From contig OX422207.1 of assembly GCA_949130495.1 (NCBI GenBank), forward strand, positions 838,245,573-838,309,572: a DNA stretch of 64,000 nucleotides. Direction: 5' to 3'. The translations under genes were made by a program, and so were the position numbers. Origin of the DNA: Sambucus nigra (lineage: Eukaryota; Streptophyta; Magnoliopsida; Dipsacales; Adoxaceae). Under the pieces are notes generated by a model. That model searched no databases and had not been told where the DNA came from. It saw only the letters and a list, made by a program, of their open reading frames with translations. Positions 35,471 to 45,191 of the stretch are shown here, in pieces (the stretch's first letter is position 1; every line of letters begins with the position of its first letter).

Positions 35471-36451
35471 GACTGACTCTACCAGCGTTGATGACACTGA
35501 TGAATTCCTCGATGATGGTGGTAATGTGATGGGAAAACGAGTGAAATTAACGAGTTTGCAACATGAACAAGTAGCTCGTTATCTATTTGACACACATGAA
35601 GATGTCGAAGAATGGAAAAAGTAAGTTTCGAATATTATAATGTTTAACATTATTTTAGATTATTTTATACATGATTAATTTTGTAATATGCAGTAAATAT
35701 GAAGCCTGTGAGAACAATAAAAGACGAAAAACAGTGGTACAATCAGACAGCGAATTTAGGCTATGGTTGACACAAGAGGTAATTACAATGAAAACAGTCG
35801 TTATATAACGTTACATTACACTCAAATTTTACCACTAATATAATTAATTTATCTATATTCTCAGCTCCTAAAGATGGGTGATGCGACATCAAGGCTTGCT
35901 CGTCTAGCCACTGGACCCTTGTTCGTGGCACAAGAGTACAAAAAATATCGATTGAACGGTTACATTTCGGCGCTAAAGTGTACGAGGAAAGTACAAATGT
36001 ACAGAACTCGGGAATTTCATACAAGGCTCTTACTTTCTTTCAAGCGAGCGCAAAAGATAAAAACCTCGTTGAAGCTGAAATGACTTACTATGGTGTAATC
36101 CAAAATATATTTGAATTTGATTATATAAGCTTCAAAGAGGTTGTATTTTACTGTGAATGGGTAAGAGTTGAGGATAAAAATGCTTCTAAAGTTGATCATG
36201 TCACCAATTTGATCATGGTTGACTTGTCCAAGTTGAAGAGCAACGACCACGTGAGCGATGAGCCGTTTGTTTGTGCATTTCAAAAGGTTAAGCAAGTGTT
36301 TTACTCGGAGTATATCAACAAAGAGCCGTGGTCAATTGTCCAACACGCGCCAAGGCGTCTAAATAGTAGTGTGGATGACTTGGCTGCTCCTACCGAATAT
36401 CAATCCATTTTTTATGATAACCCGAATTTGAAACAATTTTTCAATTTGTAA
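35471..36451 (+). pseudogene. CACTA transposase C-terminus (DUF4218 end and DUF4216)
   Basis: Reads VARYLFDTHEDVEEWK, then an apparent intron (GTAAG at 35,619 to TGCAG near 35,693), SEFRLWLTQE, a second intron (GTAATT at ~35,780 to CTCAG at ~35,863), and LARLATGPLFVAQEYKKYRL. This is the segment linking DUF4218 to DUF4216. A one-base shift near 35,965 then leads into VYEESTNVQNSGIS and the DUF4216 domain: MTYYGVIQNIFEFDYISF, VVFYCEWVRV, EPFVCAFQKVKQVFY, PWSIVQHAPRR, with a stop at 36,449-36,451. DUF4216 is typical of plant CACTA proteins; its role is not known. Confidence 0.85.
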
Positions 36452-36698
36452 TAAATATTTCAATTTGTACCGAAACATCCATTTTTAATGCTTTTACTTG
36501 ATCTGCACTTTATCATTTTCACTCTTGTGTAGTGTGCGTGTGTGGAGAGGAGATTAATACATAAATATTCCAACTACATCTAAGTTTTGTTTATACTAAT
36601 CCATGAATATACGCTTCTTACCTTTAATAGGTGATTAGTACATAGTTATTTGGGGTGTCCTATTTGTGGAGAGGAGACTGAATCTCTTCGTCTATCAG

Positions 36699-36931
36699 AA
36701 CACTAAGAAATGCCATAATCCTATGGAGCGATGCTCTGCAAATTCCTCCCAACCGTTATGTAGCCAAACATCACCGGTTGAAGTTGTCAATTCCACTTTC
36801 CATACCCCAGCACTTTCCATACCCCATTCAAAGGTGGAGTTGACAACTTCAACTGCTGATTTTTGGCTACACAACGGTTGGAAGGAATTTGCAACGCATA
36901 CCTCCATAGGATTATGGTATTTCTTAGTGTT
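36699..36931. repeat. Inverted repeat made of B3-domain coding fragments
   Basis: Two arms of about 105 nt (36,699-36,804 and 36,826-36,931), roughly 88% identical by eye, face each other across ~21 nt. The + strand of the right arm reads FWLHNGWKEFATHTSIGL then WYFLVFRYEEN. The - strand of the left arm reads VWKVELTTSTGDVWLHNG then WEEFAEHRSIGLWHFLVF. This is the second half of a plant B3 DNA-binding domain of REM/VRN1 type (W-x-V-x-L, GWxxF, LVFRYE). It is not part of CACTA transposases, so it is probably host sequence captured by the element. Transcription through it would give a long hairpin RNA. Confidence 0.8.
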
Positions 36932-37473
36932 TAGATATGAAGAGAATTATAATTGACACGATTGCCCGGGGTACATTAGTTGGAAGGAGGTGCCATATGA
37001 GCTCAAGTTAGCTGTTTGAGTGACACTACAGGTAATGTATTTATATTTATATGTCAATTTCGATTTCAATTTCGATTTCAATTACGATTTATATTTATCT
37101 ATATTTGATGGGCGGATACTAATTTTACTTTATTTCAATTCAGGGGACAGGGAGTGGCCCTAAGGGTAGGCCACATATGCTCTATACTTATGTGGCTATT
37201 CGGACGAGAAGGGAAGGATAAGGAGGTGTTCCCGAGCGTCGCGGTACAAAATCTCTTTTCCATGCAAATAGTTTGTAGATTTGAGATAAAATGATGGTGA
37301 TGTTGTTTCTTTTTAAATAGTTTCTTATTTGAATATATATTTGCATTATCTTTAGTTTATTCGGATATATGATGTTTGGAACAGGTACAGCGTTGCTATA
37401 ACAGGTACAAATATACTGCTGGGCAGTGGCAGTGGCCATACTGCCCAGCAGTTTTTTTTAATTCTGCCCAGAA

Positions 37474-37715
37474 TTGTCACGGTCATTGACCGTGACACTT
37501 TTTTTAAAAAGGGTCACGGCTTTGTCACGGTTTATAACCGGGACAAACGTGTCACGGTCATTGACCTTGACACGACCGTGACACAAAACGCGAGTTTTTT
37601 TTCAAGGTCAATGACCGTGACACGACCGTGACAAAAAAAGTTGTCTCGCCTCGAAATGTCACGGTCATTGACCTTGACAAGGTGAATTTGTCAAGGTCAA
37701 TGACCTTGACAAATG
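37474..37715. repeat. CACTA right subterminal repeats
   Basis: About six copies of the TGTCACGGTCATTGACC-type motif in both orientations, matching the left-end set. Confidence 0.88.
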
Positions 37716-37736
37716 GGCAGATTTGGTGTAGTGAAC

Positions 37737-38475
37737 ATTCATATAACAGGTACACACACAATCTATATATGTATATATTCAATAGGTAATCATACAACCT
37801 AATTTTCATCAGTTGTACGTAGTATATATCACTTGAATACTCACTCTACATTCAATTTACGATTATTCTCACTATCGTATTTAATGGAGTATTATTCTCT
37901 ACTCTAAGGGCCCTAGTTATCCCTTATTATATTTCAGTAGATAATTCTTCCTTACCCTACTGGTTCATGCCATAATCTCACTCACGCTTCCCGTAATTAC
38001 ATTCTCATTCTCGCGAATTAATTATAATATAATTTAAGGCCGAAATAACTATAGCCTTAACTCTCTTCATAAGACTACCACATATGTTTTTCAATGTTCT
38101 AATGTAAACCCATAAGTACCTCATAATGATTTAAAGAGTCCCCAACAGTCACCCAATTATTTATACAAAGTTTCGAGGCTTAAATAATCAAAATATGCAA
38201 ATCTGACAGGACTGAATCGATTCGTCCAAATACAGATTCAATTGATTCAATTCGCCTTGCTAAATCGATTCGGTCTTTGGCCGAATCCATTCGATCTATA
38301 CCAAGTCGTCTTCTTTTCTAGGACAATCGAAATTTTTCACCATTAACACACCTATAACTCCCATGATTCTCCACCAAACTCCAAACCAATTGTCCTAAAC
38401 CCTTCCCACATGTATTAGAACTGTTTCTAACGTAATTGTTTGCATCCAAAAATTACGAATAACATTTAAGAATGG
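37737..38475 (-). repeat. A2 5' LTR, segment 2
   Basis: LTR sequence between the two younger insertions, continuous with segment 1 across the AAC duplication and with segment 3 across AATGG. It holds a cluster of GAATCGATTCG palindromes at 38,222-38,300. Confidence 0.75.
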
Positions 38476-39155
38476 TGTTGATGAAAAAAACTGGACCGAA
38501 TCCCATTTTTATGATCACAGATAAATAGATGAAAGCAATCCAATCAAGCACATAAGAGACAAAGATTTTTAAAGTGGTTCGGTTATGAATAAAGCCTACG
38601 TCCACTGTTATTTTATTCCCAGGGGTTTACAATAGCACAATGTGGTGTAGAGAGAGAAAAAGGTGTGGATCTTGTGTATGGTGTCTCTCGGTTCTCTCGG
38701 ATCTCCTTCGGATCTCTCCCGGATCTCCCCCCCTTTTTGGCTAAGGGAATACATGTATTTATAGTGATGAGAGATAAAGAGATTCATTGTATGTAGAAAT
38801 GTATACATTATGTCTACATTCAACGAATCTAATTGTTGAATGGCTTGGTATGCTATGTGTTGTCATCTACAGTATAAATGTACATTAATGCTCATTAAAT
38901 GCGTAGTTATCCTTTTATCTTCCTGGTTGGTATGCCGACCAACTCTCTCGGGTGCCGACCAACTCTCCTCGGGGGCCGACCAACTCTCCTCGGGTGCTGA
39001 CTAATTCTCTTCGGGTACTGACCAACTCTCCTCGGGTGCCTACTAACACTCCTCGGGTGCTGACCAACTCTCCTCGGGTGTCGAATATTTCCACGTAGGA
39101 TGACATGTGTCCTTTTCTGATTGGTCCTCGTAGATGGAGAATTTTTGTGTTAATA
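38476..39155 (-). repeat. 3' LTR of the LARD
   Basis: Pairs with 43,528-44,239. U3 contains the CCGACCAACTCTCCTCGGGTG minisatellite (38,936-39,085), with fewer and more diverged units than the other copy. A TATA-like CTATAAATACATG is on the - strand at ~38,751-38,763. Confidence 0.93.
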
Positions 39156-39172
39156 GAAGCCCCCAATGCTCC
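39156..39172 (-). other. Polypurine tract of the LARD
   Basis: The - strand reads GGAGCATTGGGGGCTTC up to the LTR start. The run of five G with purine context is a plausible plus-strand primer, although it contains several pyrimidines. Confidence 0.6.
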
Positions 39173-40096
39173 ATGCTTGATGGTTTACTTGAAAGGATGG
39201 AGTATTTATTCTGCAGTGTTGCTCGGTGCTCATGAAATTCTTGATCTACCTTCTTGATTTGTTCAACATAAAGTGCATTATCTCCTGGACGACATATGAT
39301 GCAGGCTGATCGATGGTTACTAATCTTTCTTTTGAGGAACTCCGTGTGCTATGTATCACCCCTGGGAATTTGGATGCAGCCATGCCATAGTATGCAGCTT
39401 GTAGCTTGTCATAATCTTCAAGTATGTTGATTTGTTTGCTAGCCGCAACTGCCTCCTGTGCCGAGCAACTGAGTGTTAACTTCACGTGCTTGATTCTTCT
39501 GATTTATGATCCTCTGAATACTTTGTCGAGTAACATACTAGATTTTGAACCCAACTCTTCAATCTGATTAGTACCAAGCTAGTGGTGGACTTCGAAACAT
39601 TTTCATACAACTTCTTCTTCAATGTTAGTCGGGACAGTAGTAGTAAAGATCTCAGTGCTGTAGATGCTAAATTTGACTTCTGAACTTCAATAGTATGTGC
39701 ATAATAACTCCTGAATATGCCTCCTGAACTTCTGAATTCCTCCTGAACTTCAATATACCTCCTGAACTTCAATAGCCTCCTCAAAAATAATTCCTGAGCA
39801 AGAAAAATAACTCCTGAATGATAATTAGTCGGGGCTCCGACCGTGTGAGTTTATGGAGTTAAACTTGATGCTCGACTGCATGATGTTATAAGAATGTGCC
39901 GCCAAATGAACAAATATATCTGTAATAGAAGCCCCCAAGTGTGGAATGTGAACTTTGAATGCTTTTTGGTTGATCGCTTTCACATACTCATACTTTGTTT
40001 CCGACCAACTGTAGTTGACAGCTTCTTATTTCCGACCAACCTGAGTTGGTGGATTTTTTATTAACGAGCAACTTTGACACTTTCTGGAATAATTTT

Positions 40097-40418
40097 ACCT
40101 CCCGAGGAATACATAGTTTTACTTCCTGGAGGAATACATAGTTTTACTTCCCGGAGGAATACATTGTTTTACTTCCCGGAGGAATAAATTGTTTTACTTC
40201 CCGGAGGAATACATAGCTTTAATTCACGGAGGAATACATAGTTTTACTTCCCGTAGGAATACATTATTTTACTTCCCGGAGGAATACATAGTTTTACTTC
40301 CCGGAGGAATAAATTATTTTACTTCCCGGAGGAATACATAGTTTTACTTCCCGGAGGAATACATAGTTTTACTTCCCGTAGGAATACATTGTTTTACTTC
40401 CCGAAGGAATACATTTTT
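40097..40418. repeat. 25-bp tandem repeat, about 13 units
   Basis: Unit ACTTCCCGGAGGAATACATAG plus TTTT, repeated in register with few substitutions (GTAGG for GGAGG, AAATT for ACATA). Confidence 0.95.
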
Positions 40419-40434
40419 GATAATAAATGATAGA

Positions 40435-40675
40435 GACTTCCTCGGAGCTGACCAACGGATTGTTGGGAATAAGATATAATAAATGCTGGAGACATCCTTG
40501 GAGCTGACCAACAGATTGTTGGGAATAAGATAATATATGCTGGAGACATCCTTGGAGCTGACCAACAGATTGTTGGAAATAAGATAATATATGCTGGAGA
40601 CATCCTTGGAGCTGACCAACAGATTGTTGGGAATAAGAGAATATATGCTGGAGACCTCCTTGGAGATGAATATAT
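40435..40675. repeat. 54-bp tandem repeat, about 4.4 units
   Basis: Unit begins GACATCCTTGGAGCTGACCA and ends ATATATGCTGGA; adjacent units are nearly identical. Contains the GACCAAC word found throughout the element. Confidence 0.95.
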
Positions 40676-40749
40676 GATTATAAATATTTGTCGAGCTCCA
40701 TGCTGAAATAAGAATAGAATATGCATCCAAATAGATATAAAGAATAATT

Positions 40750-41480
40750 AAAAATAATAAAGTGCCTCGTTGATCTGTCGAGGTAGAATTATATAATGCC
40801 GAACAAGAATAAGATCTTCCAGAACATAAGAATATGGTCGAGAACGTTGTCAGGCCTGAATATAAATAAGAATTATCTGACCAACTATCCGTTGGGGGTG
40901 AAACACAACGAATGTTGTAATTCTGCTTAAAGCTTAATAAGTATCTTGTCGAGGCACAATTGCATAATGCCGAATAAGAATAATATTTTCCAGAACATAA
41001 GAATATGGCCGAGAACTTTATTGGGCCTGCATATAAATAAGAATTACCCCGACCAACTATCTGTTGGGGGTGACATATAATAAATGTTATAGTTCTCCTC
41101 GGAGCTGAATATGATAATAAGTATCTCGCTGAGTTCCATGTTGAGATGAATATACAATATGAATCTCAAGGGATATAGAATAATTTGCGCTTGAGCCGAT
41201 ATCTGGTCCTGAATATAAATAAGAATTGCCCCGACCAACTGTCCGTTGGGGGTGAAATATAATAACTGTTGTAGCTTTTCCTCGGAGCTGAATATGATAA
41301 TAAGTATTTCGCCGAGCTCCATGAAGAGATGAATATAGAATATGAATCCAAACGGATATATAGAATAATTCGTGCTTGAGCACAAATCAAAGCAATAATA
41401 AAATATATAGTTCCTTGCTGAGGTGAAATTTCATAATGTTGAGCAATGATAATAGTTTCCAGATTTTTTCCGAGCATTCA
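40750..41480. repeat. ~185-bp tandem repeat, several diverged units
   Basis: Units share GAATATAAATAAGAATT, CCCCGACCAACT, GTTGGGGGTGA, CTCGGAGCTGAATATG and GATAATAAGTAT in order (clear at ~41,030-41,205 and ~41,210-41,385, looser at 40,850-41,030). Confidence 0.85.
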
Positions 41481-43505
41481 TCGGCGTTGAATCTTGTACC
41501 TGTAAAAATTAATAATTTGCTCTACCATATGTGTAGGCTGAATTGATTAGTCATGAGAATAATTTACTCATCCAACCAATATATGATATGTATATGCTTG
41601 AGAAATAAAAATATTAATTTCAAAAAATGAAATAATATATGTTGGCTGATATGTCGAGGCAAAACTGCCTGATGTCGAGCAATAATAGTTTCCAGAGGTT
41701 TAAGATTGTGGCTGAGCTTTCGTCAGGATTGAATCTCGTCCCTATGAAATTTTAATAAGCTGCCCGAGCACCTGTCGAGACTAGATCAAATAATTATTAT
41801 CATGAGAATAATTATTCAGCCAAACAATATGTGATGTGTATCAGCATAAGGCAATAAAAATTTTAAAATATGAAATAATATGTTTTGTGCCAAATGTGTG
41901 TGAGATGGTGAAATTGTTATTAGATATGCGTCATAAATAAGACATAAAGTTTTTTTGTAAATTTATTTAATCTCCAACAACTAATCAGGTATAAGTTGTT
42001 GTTTGAAAATTATTTATCACTTGGTTTTAAAAATATTTTTGGAGTGATCACAAGTCAAAAAAGACTTAAGCCCCCTGTTAGTCCCCGAGCTGAACTAGTG
42101 TTTAAAGAAATATCTGGGGTGCTTCGCATTTTTTAATACCCCAAGATTCTACTGCTGCCGACAAACGGCATGGATGTTGCCGACCAACATTTAAGGATAT
42201 CTCAAGTTATAGAATATATGGTGCCGACCAAGAAGCAAATGGTCCTCGACCAGCTGAGAAATTTCGTCGATCAACAAAAATGGTGCATTGACAGCACCGA
42301 ACAACATTAGACGTCACCGACCAAAAAGTGGATGGTTGGATAGTTGCCGACCAGTAAATTGAACCCTCCGAACAAGACTGAGATATCGCCGATCAAGAAG
42401 TAGATGATCGTCGACCTGCAATTGGTTCCACCGAGCTACAATATGGGGCTCCGACCAATAATAAGATACCTCGTAGTTGGATAAAATTATTTCAACGTTG
42501 CTGATGGATCTTCACATCTTATCTCCGATAAACAAAAATGGTCTAGTTAAGCTTCTCTTTAATAAAAGATGTCCCAAGATGATGCCGACCAACAATATGT
42601 ATGGCTGACCAGAATATCTCGAATCCTTAGATCAGAAAAATAACATTCGATGCAAAATTTAAGCATTAAGAATGTTAATTAAATGAATAATTATCTAATC
42701 CACTATATCGTGTGATTCCGATAAAGAAACCATGTGATGTGATGAACGAGGGGCCAACATATCAAATTTGTGCCCAGAGTCTTGATATGGTCATGATTTG
42801 TTTTACTGATCCTCTTTTACAAGAGGTGGGTAATGATTTTTCAGGTGAGAGAAAATTGTTTTTTATATTGATCATTTCCTATTCCCTATTTAGAGAGATA
42901 AAAATATGTTGAATGATCGAAGTTATTACCAAATTTATATCAAAAACCAGTCAATGAGACTTTATTGACATAGATGGAAGATGAACCAAATTAAGTATAT
43001 AGTTCATAAAAATGAATGCAAAGAGACTCAAACTTGAAGAGAGAGAAAATAGATCTGGGTCATGATTTCCATGAGAAAACTTTTTATTGTCTTTAACCTT
43101 TTCACATTCTTTGATTAAAAATATGATGGGAATTTGAATAGACATCAAAGATCTTACAAAATTTATAATGAAAATTATCAAATCTTACCACCGTCGTATA
43201 TATTGGTATATGTAATCATTTAAAATATTTATTCCATGATATAAAATTGAAACTTGAGAATCAAGCAAAAAGTTATGATTTATGAAATCCATTATTTTTC
43301 AGATTTCTAAATAAGAATTAATCTAACAGTTATGATTTTAAAATCATGATATGCAATATTTTGCAAATAAAAATTGGACAATTAATTTATGTATATAAAC
43401 ATAAAAATCATGATTGAATCAAAAGATGTATGTATAATATATAATTCATTATACATAGAGAAAATAAAAAACTTTGCTTTTGATGGAGAACAATGCTTGT
43501 AACAC

Positions 43506-43525
43506 GTTCCCACAGACGGCGCCAA
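43506..43525 (-). other. Primer-binding site of the LARD
   Basis: The - strand reads TTGGCGCCGTCTGTGGGAAC two bases after the LTR end. TGGCGCCGTCTG-type sites occur in plant Gypsy elements. Confidence 0.88.
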
Positions 43526-43527
43526 TC

Positions 43528-44239
43528 TGTTGATGTAAAAAACTGGACCGAATCCCATTTTTATGATCACAGATAAATAGATGAAAGCAATCCAATCAAG
43601 CACATAAGAGACAAAGATTTTTAAAGTGGTTCGGCTATGAATAAAGCCTACGTTCACTGTTATTTTATTCGCAGGGGTTTACAATAGAACAATGTGGTGT
43701 AGAGAGAGAAAAAGGTGTGGATCTTGTGTATGGTGTCTCTCGGTTCTCTCGGATCTCTCCCGGATCTCCCTCCCTTTTTGGCTAAGGGAATACATGTATT
43801 TATAGTGATGGGAGATAAAGAGATTCATTTTATGTAGACATTTATACATTATGTCTACATTCAACGAATCTAATTATTGAATTGCTTGGTATGCTATGTG
43901 TTGTCATCTATAGTATAAATGTACATTAATGCTCATTAAATGCGTAGTTATCCTTTTATCTTCCTGGTTGGTATGCCGACCAACTCTCCTCGGGTGCCGA
44001 CCAACTCTCCTCGGGAGCCGACCAACTCTCCTCGGGAGCTGACCAACTCTCCTCGGGTGCCGACTAATTCTCCTCGAGTACTAACCAACTCTCCTCGGGT
44101 GCCGACTAACACTCCTCGGGTGCCGACCAACTCTCCTCGGATGCCGACCAACTCTCCTCGGGTGTCGAATATTGCCACGTAGGATGACATGTGTCCTTTT
44201 CTGATTGGTCCTCGTAGATGGAGAATTTTTGCGTTAACA
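43528..44239 (-). repeat. 5' LTR of the LARD
   Basis: On the - strand from TGTTAACGCAAAAATTC to ACATCAACA. TATA-like CTATAAATACATG near 43,793-43,806. Downstream on the - strand lies an R-U5-like stretch (GTGGACGTAGGC near 43,650, CTTTGTCTCTTATGTGCTTG), a layout shared with many plant LTRs. Confidence 0.93.
43976..44165. repeat. 21-bp minisatellite in LARD U3, about 9 units
   Basis: Unit CCGACCAACTCTCCTCGGGTG, with variants. It lies upstream of the TATA box of the - strand LTR promoter, so it could act as a repeated regulatory element. The long open frame across it is a by-product of the period being a multiple of three. Confidence 0.92.
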
Positions 44240-44244
44240 AATGG

Positions 44245-45191
44245 ATTTAATCATTTAATCCTCAAAAACCCTAGGTTTTCATGTTCTCCATTAATAATCA
44301 ACATAAACCTAGATTTAATTCATAGATAATAACAAAAATTCGCTACTTTATTATCCTCTATAGATATCAACTCTTTCTACATGAAATTCCTACCCATACA
44401 TGCATTTAAATTGTTCTTTCATTCCAAAAATATCAATTTACTCAAAATATAATGAAACCCTAATGACATGGGTATTATAACTTCAAATCACTTGTATACA
44501 AACACTTGCATTAGTACTGTAGGGTCTGATATCGTGGCTTGATGTTAGGTTTGATTGTTTTCTTCTCCAATCTTTCTTCCCAATATGTTTGTGGTGCAAG
44601 AACACTCCTTGATTGTTCAAGAACTCCCCCAAAATCCGCAAGAATTGCCTTTCCTTCTTCTCTAAGGACTCCTCTTTGTTCTTCGTGTTTCTAAACCTAG
44701 CCCCTTTTATCTAAAATCTTATATAAGGCTACAAAATTCGTAGGTCACTCTCCCTTAATTTTCCAAGTGATCAAAATGCCCTCAATAGGTGCCGGTTTGG
44801 CCTAAAATTAACCCTGAACTCAAACTATAACCCATGGTACACTATTTCAACTATTTTAACCTTTAGGAATAATTTTTGACCTCAAAATCATCATCCGAGT
44901 CACTCTAAATATATTTTCCATCTCTACCTCAATTTAGTCTGCACACGACTCTCGGTTGAGATAAAATCCAACTGTGCCAATATCACTCACTATGACGTGT
45001 TATAATTATTGTAGCTAATTTACTATTTACTTAGTAAATTCATTTCATAATATTAATCATTCTCTCTTGATTAATAATAAATATGTACATGATTATTTAG
45101 TTCGATTAAATTACTTTATTCGTATAACATAAAACTAATTAATTTACTCAATTAATTAAATTTCGAATATATAGAAATAGAGGGTGTTACA
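44245..45191 (-). repeat. A2 5' LTR, segment 3 (U3 start)
   Basis: Continues from segment 2 after the AATGG duplication and ends with GAGGGTGTTACA (LTR start TGTAACACCC on the - strand). Confidence 0.78.

Larger units (their letters stand above)
33455..37733 (+). mobile_element. CACTA (En/Spm) transposon with deleted transposase
   Basis: 4,279 bp bounded by CACTACACCAAAATGGGCAA on the left and, reversed, CACTACACCAAATCTGCCCA on the right. AAC flanks both sides (33,452-33,454 and 37,734-37,736), the 3-bp target duplication of this superfamily. Both ends carry repeated subterminal motifs. Inside are a G-rich tract, a hairpin, the two ends of a TNP2-type transposase gene with the catalytic middle missing, and an inverted repeat made from a B3-domain gene fragment. 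It lies inside the A2 LTR, so it is younger than A2. It is non-autonomous. Confidence 0.96.
39156..43505 (-). other. LARD interior: repetitive, non-coding
   Basis: Small open frames occur (the longest is 128 codons within tandem repeats; an 80-codon frame at 39,246-39,485 - has ordinary composition but no recognisable domain). Beyond the tandem arrays listed separately, the 42,140-42,620 stretch is built from irregular CCGACCAAnnA-like words every 25-35 bp, echoing the LTR minisatellite. Confidence 0.7.
38476..44239 (-). mobile_element. LARD-type non-coding LTR element
   Basis: 5,764 bp flanked by AATGG on both sides (38,471-38,475 and 44,240-44,244). LTRs of 680 and 712 bp start TG and end CA on the - strand (the left copy has TA). 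The - strand orientation is fixed by a primer site next to the right LTR and a polypurine stretch next to the left LTR. The ~4.35-kb interior has no gag, protease, RT or integrase on either strand and is largely repeats. Large retrotransposon derivatives of this kind depend on another element's proteins. The primer site TGGCGCCGTCTGTGGGAAC is of the kind used by Gypsy elements, so a Gypsy helper is likely (inference). Confidence 0.93.
29459..45191 (-). mobile_element. Reverse Tekay/Del-like Gypsy element A2, 5' half
   Basis: Read on the - strand: 5' LTR (45,191 down to 32,148, split by two later insertions), primer site, gag, protease and RT. It breaks off at 29,459 in the RT-RNase H connection. 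The net LTR length is about 2,990 bp (1,307 + 739 + 947). RNase H, integrase and the 3' LTR are missing. The LTR at 18,675-21,189 is of the same general family but so diverged that it is unsafe to call it the partner. The outer edge (TGTAACACCCT at 45,191) abuts the coding region of element B, so A2 inserted into B in the same direction. Confidence 0.8.

Noticed and set aside
36666..36956. 96-codon + strand ORF as a small B3 protein
   Set aside because: Half of it is simply the reverse reading of the left arm of an inverted repeat; only the right arm encodes B3-like sequence, so it is a hairpin rather than a gene.
40344..40730. Reverse-strand frames of 128 and 110 codons
   Set aside because: They lie on the 54-bp tandem repeat, whose length is a multiple of three, so stops are avoided by periodicity; no domain.
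43940..44190. 80-codon frames on both strands of the LARD LTR
   Set aside because: Repeat of a 7-residue unit caused by the 21-bp minisatellite; the same array codes open on both strands.
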